Below are positions 21,106 through 32,422 of a DNA stretch of 64,000 bases, piece by piece. Location: contig JAJEKV010000003.1 in NCBI GenBank assembly GCA_021234155.1, positions 21,622,386 through 21,686,385 of the forward strand, in the 5' to 3' direction. A program made the position numbers and the translations under genes. The stretch's first letter is position 1. The number at the start of each line of letters is the position of its first letter. This DNA comes from Isoetes taiwanensis (lineage: Eukaryota > Streptophyta > Lycopodiopsida > Isoetales > Isoetaceae). The notes under the pieces are model-generated. The model worked only from the letters and a program-made list of their open reading frames with translations, had not been told where the DNA came from and did not search any database.

Positions 21106-21140
21106 TTTAGTATTTCGCCTCCTCCATCGCCATGCCTAGC

Positions 21141-22229
21141 AGAAGAGAATTCAAGATGCAAAAATTGAAATCAAGCATCTCCTTGCCAAAACTCTCGCAT
21201 CTTCTTTGAGATGCAAGCAATGCATGTGCAAAGTCGAAGGGTGTGAAAGATTATGCTTGAAATAGAAAACTTCTGCTCCAAGTTCTTATTCAAGGCATAG
21301 CATTCTAGAAGATAATCAGAACCCCCCTCCCCCCCTCCCCCAACACACGCACAAAACATATGGATCAGGGTAGAGAGAGCAGCAGATTGAAGACGAAGAA
21401 GCCAAAGAAAGCTTGGAGAAGAAAGAAGAAGTTGTGGATTGCCTGCTTGCAAAATTTAATGACGACGAAGAAGAAGAGGAGCTAGATGATTGAAGAAGAT
21501 TCACCATAGGGTCCCCCTTTCATTTTTCTTTATTTTTTAACATTCTGCTATCTTTCGTGGGAGCTAATCAGCTCTAAAAAAGTCTAAATTGGAAATCTAA
21601 AACAGAGCTTGGCATCTCGTTAAACTACCTAAAAATTGTGAATGTTATCAGAGCTAGGCAACCTCCTTCAAAAGACCTCTCTGATGTATGCTTTTTATAA
21701 AAAACAAATAAATAAATAAATAAAGAAATTAATGAGTCATGCCCCTTTGGACCTCGAGCAGCGACACAATAAGTCAATGTTATTATAACTTAAGTAAAAG
21801 CATTCTATGCTAGTTTGTCTCAAACGCTTGCCCACTTTCTCTCAATCTGTAGTGCCCTCACCCCTTTCTCTCCCTAGTGCCTGGCCAGTTTCTCTCTAGT
21901 GCCAGGTGACACTCTCTCTCTCTAGGATTAGGTTTTTGCCTAGATTCTCTCACTCGGTCTATCTATCCCACTAGTGCCTGACCACTTTCTCTCTACTGCC
22001 AAGTGACACTCTCTCTGGGATTAGGGTTTTGCCCACATTCTCTCACTAGGGTTTTGCTCTCAGACCCCAAAATGTTGTGTGTACGTCATTTTTGAGTCCC
22101 CGTTTTGGATTCCGTTGTTTGCTTAATTCTGCACATTCATCACTAGAATCCCATCGATCCAAGCCATTAGATCGAGACTCTAAGGATGATTGAGCAGCAT
22201 TGCTTGGCAAACATGGGTTTATAACTCAT
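21141..22229. other. non-coding, CT-rich tract
   Basis: No gene seen. About 21830-22060 consists of degenerate repeats of CACTTTCTCTCT..AGTGCC and TAGGGTTTTGCC. 21410-21500 is an AAG-rich tract. AAATAAATAAAT lies near 21705. Confidence 0.5.
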
Positions 22230-23540
22230 ATTGTCTTTGCAAATGAATGTTTTGGATTAATCAAGAATTGATGTTCTTCCTTATGTATTGGGGGCAGTGG
22301 TTGGGACCCCATTCTGCCACATCAATAGGGACTAGTGGTAGGAGGGAGTGGCTATCTGGCCGTGGTAGAATGAGGAACCAGGTGTTGTTCTTCCATAATA
22401 TAGAAGCTGGAGATAGAATTTCATGCATAAAGAAGGAGCTAAAGAACTCTATTATACATCCTTCGATGGTCTTATTATAGATTTAACAAGCTACAAATTT
22501 GAAAACATGAAAAGTATTTCAGAAGAGGGATAAGTATGGCATTTCAATAGTAGAGAATTTCATATTATATTCAATGTTCTTCCCTTTATGTATTGGGGAC
22601 GGTGGTGGCCATGGTAGAATGAGGAACCAAGTGTTGTTCTCCCATAATATAGAAGTTGGAGATCGATTTTCGTGCATAGGTAAGGAGCTAAAGAAGTCTA
22701 GTGTACATGCATCGAATGGCTTTATTACAGTAGAGAATTTCGTATTATATTGAATGTTCTTCCCTTTATGCATTGGGGACGGTTGTTGGGACCACATTCT
22801 ACCACATCAAGTGAGACTAGTGGTAGCAGGGATTGTGTACCCGACCGTGGTAGAATGAGGAACCAAGTGTTGTTCTCCCATAATATAGAAGTTGGGGATC
22901 GATTTCCAGGCATATCTAAGGAGCTAAAGAAGTCTGGTATACATCCATCGAATGACATTATTACAGATTCAACAAGCTACAAATTTGAAAACATGAAAAA
23001 TATTTCAGAAGAAGGATAAGTATGATATTCCAACAGTAGAGTATTCTGTATTACATTGAGTGTTCTTCGCTTTATGTATTGGGGGCGGTGGTTGGGACCC
23101 CATTTTGCCACATCGAGAGGAACCAGTGGTAACAGGGGCTGGGTATCCAGCCGTGGAGGAATGGAGAACCAGATGTTGTTTTCCCATAATATAGAAGTCA
23201 GGGATCAATTTTCATGTATATATAAGGAGCTAAAGAAATCTGGTACACATCCATCGAATGACCTTATTACAGATTCAGCAAGCTAAAAATTTGAAAACAT
23301 GAAAAATATTTAAGAAGAGGGATAAGTATGGCATTCCAATAGTAGAGAAATCCATATATATATTGAACGTTCTTCCCTTTATGTATTGGAGGCGATGGTT
23401 GGGACCCCAATCTGCTATATGAGAGTGACTAGTGGCAGTAGGGAGTGTGTATTCTGTTGTGGTATAATGAGGAACCAGGTGGTGTTCTCCCATAGTTTGT
23501 ACACATCTATTGAATGGCCTTATTATAGACTAGTAAATTG
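22230..23540. repeat. satellite-like tandem array, about 306-bp unit, 5 copies
   Basis: The anchor GGGG.CGGTGGTTGGGACC recurs near 22289, 22595, 22776, 23081 and 23388, giving spacings of about 306, 181, 305 and 307 bp. The second copy lacks about 120 bp. Each unit also holds GAATGAGGAACCA.GTGTTGTTC and AAGGAGCTAAAGAA. Copies differ by 10-20%. The open frames on both strands mirror the repeat and are not genes. Confidence 0.9.
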
Positions 23541-24120
23541 CCCACCTTCGGTGGGCTTCACATGTGATTGTTTACCGTTTGTGATTGTTCGATGTGATTG
23601 TTCTTTGTACAGATCGGGCTTATTGAAATCTTCAACTTGATATTAGGATTGCTGCGTTCGAAACACAATGCAAGTTTTATGAAGAGCCAAAACAGGTTGA
23701 CAATTGGCAGAACACATTCTATTTTTCCTGCAAATCAAAAAACTGCGACAAATGTGCAAAGGTCGGAGAACATATATCAACAATGCCATAGCTCCAAGAT
23801 GAAAATAAAGCATCTTCGTGGGACATCTTGGATTATCAGTTTATAATCCGAGCCATGAGAAATGGGGGAGTTACCCAGAGCATATCATGCACAAGCAGTG
23901 TGGGGGTTTGGGGGTTACAAAGGTAGGTATACAGAGACCAGCATGAAGGATGGTTGCCTTTGTTAGAAATTGTCATCCAGCATTCACAAAATTATATTGA
24001 AAGTAATAAATGAGGTGGCAGTAAAAGGATGTGGCAACCATTAAAAAATCTGGCCTAAATATCAGAGCAACGCAAATTGTAATACCAGCACGTGGAATCC
24101 TTTTCTGCATAAATTCTGCT
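23541..24120. other. unassigned
   Basis: No open frame with recognisable similarity. The stretch lies between the satellite array and the CER1-like exons. Confidence 0.4.
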
Positions 24121-24525
24121 AGTTTTTTCTTCCAAGTCTGTCAAATATTTTTGAGCCTTTGGCGGTGATCCTGTTGATAACTATTGCAGCATTCAAAGCC
24201 AATCCATCTGTAATACGATTTTTTAAATTGTCTAAGCTTTTCACAAAGATAGCATCGCTCGTATTCAATACCGTATCCTGTAGAAATCAAAACCAGCAAG
24301 TCTGACTGAGTGCCAATGAATAGCCTAAGTTAAAAGTCCAAAATTTCTACATCGAAGTCATATTAAACTTTTAATACCTTATTGTGCATCCCAAGACTGA
24401 TGAGTTTGGCTCCTTTTTCTTCTGTAGCCAGGATGGATTTCTCAATTATTGTGTTTATTGGGGGCCTTTCGGATGCCAGATTGTATTGCAGGCTCACACA
24501 GAAAAAATTGAGACCATACCTGAAA
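24121..24525 (-). pseudogene. CER1/WAX2-like (aldehyde decarbonylase family) exon fragments
   Basis: Two exon-like pieces on the minus strand. The first (about 24525-24381) reads YGLNFFCVSLQYNLASERPP then INTIIEKSILATEEKGAKLISLGMHNK and ends at a GT donor. The second (about 24283-24121), after a TTTCTACAG acceptor, reads TVLNTSDAIFVKSLDNL ... ITDGLALNAAIVINRI and then a stop. INxxIExxILxAxxKGxKxxSLGxxN followed by (V/T)DGxxLxAAxVxN is the central signature of CER1/CER3 cuticular-wax proteins. The N-terminal hydroxylase domain is absent and the C-terminus is short, so this is probably a fragment. Confidence 0.6.
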
Positions 24526-25602
24526 GTTGAATCTAAGAACCGTCCATGTTTCGATTCGAAGAAAAAAAAATGCAAACCCTAAAAGGATTAAACAGGTTAG
24601 TTTGGGGCACAGATCCTAAAACAGATCAAGCATCTGAAGAAAGGTGCAGATTCTTACTTGAATGCCTGCAGAAAACTGTTCCATCCATTCTGGTGGATGC
24701 TGTGCGCAAAAAACAAAAGGATTTATAAGCCGCTGTGCTGCTGCTTCTTCAGTTAAAATTTGGATTTTTTTATTTAAGAGGTGCAAAGGTATAAGGGACT
24801 CACGAAATCGAAGGAGCTTTGTCGATGACTGATTCTGTCGATTCCTTGAACAACCACTTGTGGCATTTATCGATGCAACCTTGCCCATTAATCTGCCATC
24901 GCCATAGCCAAGTCCGGCGTCAAACCAAGAAAAATGAATTGGGTTTTTGTGTTCTTGCATTTCATTTACTCTTTTTAGTTTATTGAGAGTTTGATTTGCG
25001 AATGCGACCCAACCCATGGCCAAATCCGGCAGAAAATAAACGAAAAACACAGAAAAATTGGTTGCTTAATGAGCAGATTTTTTGCAGAGAGATGGGATAT
25101 CTAACCCTTCGCCAGTTACTGGGATTCTTGAAAGAAATCGAGTTTTAAAGCTTAGATTGAAGTCTTGGGTGCAGATTGAAGAAGGGTTTTGGGTTTTTCG
25201 GTGGGATTTGTTTTAACGTATAAGCTTCCTTCGTCTCCAACCTTGTAGCCTACTCAACCTCTTAATCTTCTGCGAAATCCAGCGCCATGGATCGGTCAGA
25301 TTTGAGAAGAAACAGAAAATGAAGAAAGATCTATATACTCACGGCCTCGGGCTGATTGTCCAGAAAACCGAATATACCCACTCGAAATTGATGCACACAT
25401 TTCTCAAGCTTCGTGAAGCGCCATAACTGCCATAACCTCCCCCAAATAGGGGTTGTTCAAATTAGGTCTCCATGGACGACATAACTTTTCGAGGAGTGCC
25501 TATAGCACCTTTTGGCTTAAAAAAAGATGCCACGAGGCACAATCTGAGCCCTCCATGTTTGATGCATGACATAAATACTTAAGCTATAATTTTATAATAT
25601 AA
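24526..25602. other. unassigned, includes an open frame of unclear status
   Basis: A 144-codon minus-strand frame (24616-25050) has no motif I recognise and no supporting neighbours. The rest shows nothing coding. Confidence 0.3.
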
Positions 25603-25707
25603 AAAGATTCAACAAGCTACAAATTTGGAAATGTGAAAAATATTTCAGAAGAGGTGTAAGTATGGCATTCCAATAGTAGTAGAAAATATTATATTATATT
25701 GAATGAC
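25603..25707. repeat. stray partial copy of the 306-bp array unit
   Basis: AAGATTCAACAAGCTACAAA followed by ATATTTCAGAAGAGG and TAAGTATGGCATTCCAATAG matches the junction part of the array units (for example 22965-23060). It lies 2 kb outside the array. Confidence 0.85.
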
Positions 25708-25809
25708 CACATGCTGCACAACAAAATCGAAACCCACCTTCTATATTGGCACTAGATGAACAATTATCGACGAGAAAGTGATAGGTGATAACGGGTAACA
25801 AGTTCTAAC

Positions 25810-26031
25810 AGATGCCATTTGGTCTTTAGAAGTTTGAACATCCTTCTGGGGGCCTCTATTGAGGGATAAAATTTTGTCTGCATGATCAGTTCCTGACTTT
25901 GAAGTTACGTCCGGATGTCAAGGATGAGGTTTTTGGGTTACCTCAACCTCCCTTGACTTCCCTTTGTATTAGCATCTTCCTATTAATATAAAGTTTCTTT
26001 GTTCTTCAAAAAAAAAAAAAAAAAAAAAAAA
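25810..26031 (+). mobile_element. 5'-truncated LINE insert with poly(A) tail
   Basis: A 222-bp insert ends in an uninterrupted run of about 24 A after CTATTAATATAAAGTTTC. It is bracketed by the 13-bp direct repeat AACAAGTTCTAAC (25797-25809 and 26032-26044). This is the hallmark of target-primed reverse transcription. The unbroken A-run and exact duplication suggest it is young. Confidence 0.93.
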
Positions 26032-26773
26032 AACAAGTTCTAACGTGGGTGTTGCCATCAATCAGACTTCAAAATCCCTACCACCTCTAGCTAGATATTC
26101 TGCCGCCGTATGTCATGCTGCAGGCAATTGGCGAATTTTGTATAGCTACTCCAGAATGTGTACCAGAATTTTTGTCGGCAAGCAGAACTTGATCCAAAAA
26201 TTAGGGATTTAAATCGAAATGAGGGAGCCCTTGTTTTTCGATGCCTATGTGCCATTGAAAAAGTATAAAATAATCATACAAAGTATAGGTAGGGGGACGT
26301 TTTACAGACAAAACATACGTGAGTACAAAATCGAGACCCAACTTCAATAATGGAAACTAGGTGAAAATTATCGACGAGAAATTATCATACGTAGGTATAA
26401 ATATCATACGTAGTATAAATATTCTCATATGCAGTATAGTACGTTATTCATACGGTGTATAATACATAGTACAATACTGTAGATATACGGGCCCGACCTT
26501 CCGATTATGCGCACCGTACGGTTTTGCCATGCTGTCGGCCAACCGGCCGGAGCCGAGAAATCTGCACCGTCCATCTCTGATCACACAGGACGGTCCAGAT
26601 TCAGGGCCTGGCAGGCCAACCGATCCGAATCGTCTGCTCCAAAAATGGACGGCCCAGATGCTCGCGCTTTCCCCCCATTCTTTTTCTTTTGTGTGCCAGC
26701 CGGGGCTCCTCTTTTCCTCTCCTTAGGCGCAAAAATTGTAGCTCCACAAATCTGCTCCTTCGATCCGGCAGCC

Positions 26774-28084
26774 ATGGTTTGGATTAAATTCTTCCGAATT
26801 CATTCCTGTTTTTTTTCATTCCTGTCTTGCAAAATTTGGCGTCGAATTGAGTCTTTTTTTCTCTTGAAATTCTGTTTTCTGTAAAGCTTTTGCACAATCG
26901 GCTATGGTTTTTCTTAGCTGATCGATCGGTTCTGTTTGTTTTTTTTTTAATTTTTTTGTGGGTTCTTCAGGTTGGGTATTCAATTGCTTCATCGCAGAAG
27001 CTGGCTTGGCTGGAAGCTCTGCTTACAGAGAAATTTTTTGTGCCTTGCAACAAGCATGCGAGCTTGAAGAAAAACGAGAGGAATATTTTCTGCGCAGATT
27101 GCAGCGGCAGTATTTGCCAGCACTGTTTAGCCTCTCATAATGTCCATCGGCTTCTCCAAGTAACAGTCTAATCTACAGTGCCTCTATTATTGCCTAGCTT
27201 TTGGTCAGAAAAGATAGAAATTTTTTTGCAGTACATGTCCCCTTTTCTGTTTCTCTTGCTTCTAATTTCAAATTATTCGTATTGCTTATGCGCTTGTTTT
27301 ATGCTTTCCAGATTCGAAGATATGTGTATCACGATGTAATTCGGCTCCAAGATATACAGAAATTGCTTGATTGTGGGCAAGTACAGGTTGATTCTTGTGG
27401 CTTTATATATAAATTACGAAGAATTAGGGGTGATAATCCAGATTTATAGAGGTCTTGCATTGAAAAGATTGAAAAGATGGATTAATTCCGGCACTAAATG
27501 TTTCTGGCTATGGCGGAATTATGCAGCCCTATATAATAAACAGTGCAAAGGTAGTTTTTCTGAATCAAAGGCCCCAACAAAGGCCCACAAAATCTGTTGG
27601 AAATGCATGCCGGACTTGCGAAAGAAGCTTGCAGGATTTATACCACTACTGCTCTGTTTCGTGCAAGGTATGTGCAAATTCAAACCCAAAATTGAGCTAT
27701 GGCGAATTTTTTTCACAGACCCAATTGAAGAAAATTAATCTGCAGGTAGAGGGAGTGATCAATCAGGAAAAAGATTTATCAGCCCTTCTTGCAGTCTGTG
27801 ATACCCTTGATTTTAATTTCTCACCCGGCTCATCATGTCCTCCATCGCCGATTGACGATCCTGCTTCTCAAACCTCTTCCGGATCGACGGGAAACGAAGA
27901 ATTGGGCTTGAAAATTAACGACCCAACTGCTTTAAATTCCACCGCTGCAACAAGCGAGCCTCCTCTGAAGAAATCTCGAATCAGCCCGGCTATGGCAGAA
28001 GGACAACGGTCTCCGAAATCTGTTTTGAATTCTGTTCCAAGTAGCAGGAGAAAAAGAACCCCTCATCGGTCCCCTCTTATCTGA
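26774..28084 (+). CDS. PLATZ zinc-dependent DNA-binding protein
   Basis: Inferred exons: ATG alone at 26774-26776, then 26971-27159, 27312-27386, 27527-27667 and 27746-28084. All junctions are GT-AG and phase 0, giving 248 residues with no stop. The protein reads LAWLEALLTEKFFVPCNKH, then a Cys/His-rich zinc region (IFCADCSGSICQHCLASH..HRLLQ), IRRYVYHDVIRLQDIQKLLD, INSAKVVFLNQRPQ..P and CETCERSLQD-like NACRTCERSLQDLYHYCSVSCK. These are the PLATZ family landmarks in order. The C-terminus is Ser/Pro-rich with a basic stretch (KKSRISP, SRRKRTPHRSP) and should be nuclear. PLATZ proteins bind A/T-rich DNA and repress transcription. The one-codon first exon is an inference. It seems to be a functional host gene. 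Confidence 0.88.
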
Positions 28085-31000
28085 TTTCCTTGCCGGATTT
28101 GTTAGCCCAGAAGAAGAATTTTGCAGCTAGATTCGGCCAGGGTTTAACAGAAGAAAGGATCAACGGTTTTTTTGGCAAATTTGGCTTGGATCAACAGTTT
28201 ATTTTTGCGGATTCGACTACCCAAATTCAAATTCTTCGCGGATTAATATGGATTTCGCAATTGAGGCCGGATGAAGAGCAATTCTGACAAATCGGACCTG
28301 ATTTGGAAGTAATTGGACACCATTTTTGATGAAGGATTTGGATTTGGATGAAGCAGAGCTTGTAACGTAAAGCCGGTCGTTATTTTAGTAGCAGTAATTA
28401 AGTAGGTGGATTTGAGAAAAAAAAAGAAAAGCAAAAACTTGAATCTGTGGAATCTAGCATTGATTTGGGGCGGATTAATTAATTCTCTTTTTGTCCACAA
28501 CTAAAAAATGGGGATGCATTTTTTTTTAGTCGGCAAAATTCAAGATCAAATGCCTAGAATAGAAGGAAAAAAGTTGATATTTTTTTTTCTAAAGAGATAG
28601 GTTCAAGCGACCGTTCCGTATGAAGAAACATGCCTACAACATCTAAAAAGGGAATATATTAAAGGATTGGCCCCATGTAAATTCCTTTTCTAACGAGTTT
28701 TAAAGTTTCTCTGTCTTAAATCATGATATTTTTATTTTGCCAAAGATCTAACACCCAATTTTTATTCCTCGCTTTTATTGCTTTCAAATTGCTTTTTTGA
28801 CTAGCCTTAGTTATGTATTCGTTTTATAGAATAGAATATGGTTTTATCGTCCACGGAAACCAACTGGCCTATGGGACCCAAGTACAAAGAGAGAGCAGCA
28901 GGCGTATTACTATCAGGATTAAAATAGATTTTTTAATGTTCACTAGGGAACTCATACAATGAGCTAGTACAACCATTACTACTAGGATTAGAAAACCCCT
29001 CTAGATAGATAGATAATATTTAACGTTCATTGAGATTGATTTGTCATGGGACCTTTGCAGTAATGATATGATACTAGGCACTTAAATAATCCACAATTTT
29101 ACACAAAGAAGATCAATTGACTGCTGATTATAGCATAATGGAATTCAAATACTACTATATTTCAAGTAAATGTGATGCAATACTACTACTATAAGTAGTT
29201 ATGAAGTATATCAAATAAATGCTTAAACAAAACTCAAGGGTATGTTGTGAAATGCATCAAACAATATCATGGTTGGGTTGCAATTTCTTTCGGTGGTGTA
29301 TTTTCCCGATGCCATGTGGCATGGCCAATATCCCAGAATCCTAATCGGTATAAAGATTCCTGATTACCTGTTGATCTGGTTACAGAAACACAGAAATTTG
29401 TGTTGCTGCTTGTGTCTCTCTGACCCTGTATAGAAGCTGAAGGACAGCTAGTACTGTTTTGCGTCTATTCCGACCTTGTACAACAGCTGAAGAAGAGTCA
29501 TGAAAGGGAAACATATGTCAAAACCAAACAGAGATCAAAATCATAACACTATAACGGTGAGCTTAAAATCACTCCCCAACCATGATATTGTAATGGTAAG
29601 AAAACTAGTCAGTGATTCACCGGCTTGCAGCTCCCCGCTAATACCAGTCGTTGCCAATCCGAGAATCACTTCCCAGTTGTCTTACGCGTATACATTAAAG
29701 TATTTTGTAGTTTTTTCCATAAAAGTATACAAATATAAGCATTGCTATTTCAGTCACTTGGTATTCCATCTTATAGTCAAGTCCAATGGTATATACAATT
29801 GACATACAAATCTAGATATCTTGTGTCATTATTATTGATTGCCCTTTCCCTTGTTATTGCTCCAACTACTATTGGAGTTCATTATTGCTCCAACACAAGA
29901 GCAATTGGGTTGTGATTCATGCCAATGGGAAAGCAAATGTTTAGGTCTTAAAAAAAGAATGAAGCAAACTATGTTCAAAGTATCCAAACGCTTTAAGATA
30001 TTTCCCTATAATTTGCAACTAAACAAGACTTTTTCATTTAAATAAGACTAGAAGAAATATTCCTCGAAGATGAGTCCCTCCTCTAGTTTAAAGATACATT
30101 TTCTTACAATTAGCTATTGAAGGACATAGAGACATTTTTATTTTCTTACAACTAGCTACTAAACAATGACGGAAAATGTTTCTCCAAAAGCATATATAAT
30201 AGTTAATCCTATCATAAACTTTACTTCCTATAATGTGCCATTGACTCTCTCTTCTTACAGTCTAACGAGCATTAAGGCAAGCTTGTTTGCTTGTTTGGGG
30301 ACAAGACTGATGTTCAGCAACTGGTGTTCATGTTGAATTTTCACTACCAATTTTATTTGTTTGCCTTCGAACTCATGATTGAGCTTGAAATAAAGAAGAA
30401 ATATATGATTATATCTTAGGTTGCATGATTTTCATGTCCAGCTTATGAAACCATTAGAAGACAACATGATATCAAAGCAGAACACTTAACTAATGTTTAT
30501 ATGTTTTTACAGATGCCGACAACATAATTAGCATCTTTAATTAGAGATTTGTAGCAAGCAAGAGAGGCTCATTTGAGTCATAACCTAGGCACCTAATGTG
30601 GCCATATAAGTCTTTTTGGTAACTTTTTTCGTCTCATAGACCGCAAGGTCTTTATGAGATTGTGAATATACTTGTACTATATGATCTCTCTTTTGAAAAG
30701 TTTTAGTTCTATAGAATAGAATAGAAGGAAGTTTGGCATTTGTATAGCATGCGTGACTGATAACTTTCGAGATTTGTGAAGTATTGTGAGAATAAGTATC
30801 TGAGAAGAGATCTATTATTAAACATTAAAATTCTGTACCTTCCAGAGGAGAGTTTGCTTTCGCATTCCGGGATTGTTGGACCATCTATTTCTCGGGATTC
30901 CATTACTTTGCAATCCTTCTTTCGCATTCTGGGATTGTTGGAGCATCTATTTCTTAGGGTTCCATTTTCTTGCAATCCTCCTATGCTTTATCCAAGAAAC

Positions 31001-31640
31001 AATTTCACCCATTGGCCAAAACTGATATTTGTGCCATCTACTGCCACTTTGTGATTTTGCTGGCATTGCATTTGTGGCTCCATGCTAGTTACAAGAATCT
31101 TGAATGCAAAGAATTGATATAGATGAATGTTGTCAATGATTGACATGCTGCTTTGCTAAGTAGCATATCAAAAGACTGAAGTCAAGTGGCTTGAAGCCAT
31201 GTATGGCAAATTTCATCATACAAGGCAGAGTAGTGTGGTGGAGGAAAACTTGTAGAGATATCCGACATACTAGTAATGACTTACTGTCTCCAACACAATG
31301 GATTCAATAAGTCAATACACGACAGTAATGACTTACTGTCTCCAGCTAGGATTACAAAACCTTGTGAAGAGTCTTCGAGGGATTTCTTTTTTAGTAGTAC
31401 TAAGAGTACAAGGATTACTAATCAAGAACAAGGGTTATGAAAGGACAAGGGTTATATAATTTTAGAGGAGGGAGCGTCGTGTGGACACGTGATGGCAGAT
31501 TTAAATTGTTTGGGAGCTAAGATTTGCAATAATAGCATGTTGATAAATATGATAACTGGTTGATTATCTTTATTGCAGAGTGTGGCGAGTCATATGAGGT
31601 GTTTTGACACAATCAAATTCAATTCGTTAGTGGAGAATGA
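28085..31640. other. intergenic, no gene recognised
   Basis: The stretch is AT-rich with short open frames only. The first 250 bp probably include the 3' untranslated region of the PLATZ gene. The only structure I see is the 62-bp tandem duplication at 30857-30980. Confidence 0.5.
30857..30980. repeat. tandem duplication, 62 bp x 2
   Basis: CTTTCGCATTC.GGGATTGTTGGA.CATCTATTTCT recurs with a period of 62 bp (30857 and 30919) with few differences. Confidence 0.85.
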
Positions 31641-31646
31641 TAAGAG

Positions 31647-31973
31647 TTGCATAATGATTATGGGATTGTTTTGTCCATTGTGTTGAAAGCTTTTAATAGA
31701 AAGAGTTATGGGATGCGTCTAGGTGTTGTGGGTCAATGGTGGATTCCGTATATATCTAGAGTTAAGAGGGTCTTGGCATGTTTTCCAGGATGTGGTGGGG
31801 TTTCGAGCTATGGGTTCAAGTGTGATGCTGATATGGATCCTGCTACTTACGCTAAGCAGCTGGGTATGCAGACCTTTTTTCGTAAGATGAATAGGTTTGA
31901 TATGGAAATTGTCAACCGTGTAATACCACAACTTGGAATTTTTTTTCGTCATTGTGAATATGCTGTGGAATGA
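31647..31973 (+). other. 108-codon open frame, unrecognised
   Basis: It includes VLACFPGCGGVSSYGFKCDA and FFRKMNRFDMEIVNRVIPQL, which looks more protein-like than the surrounding AT-rich DNA. I know no family for it and see no start context, so it may be a fragment of a decayed gene just outside the MULE. Confidence 0.2.
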
Positions 31974-32079
31974 CAAGCGATATAAAATTCCATAGATCTG
32001 TCATGCAAATAATCTGTCTTGAAGGTGTTTTGCAAGATAATGCAGACTCAATGTATTGTGCTATGGCAAATGGTTTAGG

Positions 32080-32359
32080 CTCAGGATACTCTTACCCTGC
32101 TTTCGGGGATCCCGGAGGTAAAAATACCGTCCTCCGGTATCACCACCAGGGCTCGACGGAACCCGTTCCAGGCCCCTCCGTTTCACCGTACTGGCGCACG
32201 TGAGGGGCCCTGCACCAATCTCGGTCGTCCGCTTCCACGCCACATCCGGGCCGTCCGTGGTGTTCCCCGCCTCTGGTATCACCATAAAAAGTACGCAGTG
32301 ATCCCGCCGTCCCGAATCGCCAACACGTGATCCCGGCCTCCAGGATCCCCATGCCGTGG
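32080..32359. repeat. MULE left terminal inverted repeat
   Basis: It pairs with 39301-39577 reversed. The sequence from CTTACCCTG.TTTCGGGGATC to GGATCCCCATGCC aligns over the whole length at roughly 85-90% by eye. Confidence 0.93.
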
Positions 32360-32422
32360 CCATCGACAGGTCTGTTTTTATTGTATTAAAAGCTTATTTT
32401 AACCCGTTATGTTATTTTATAG

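Larger units (their letters stand above)
19155..21140 (-). mobile_element. L1-type LINE, proximal part (endonuclease and upstream)
   Basis: This continues the L1 seen at 1850-3046 beyond the inserted gypsy element. It holds the endonuclease domain at 19610-20213 and two shorter frames further 5' at 20499-21105. From 19160 to 19600 there is a decayed RT-connection region without intact frames. The 5' limit near 21140 is a guess, because the sequence changes character (simple AAG-rich and CT-rich tracts) after that. Confidence 0.7.

Noticed and set aside
22247-23286. Several 70-90 codon frames on both strands
   Set aside because: All repeat with the 306-bp array unit.
29500-30045. 100- and 68-codon frames
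   Set aside because: AT-rich, low-complexity translation without start context, splice logic or known motif.
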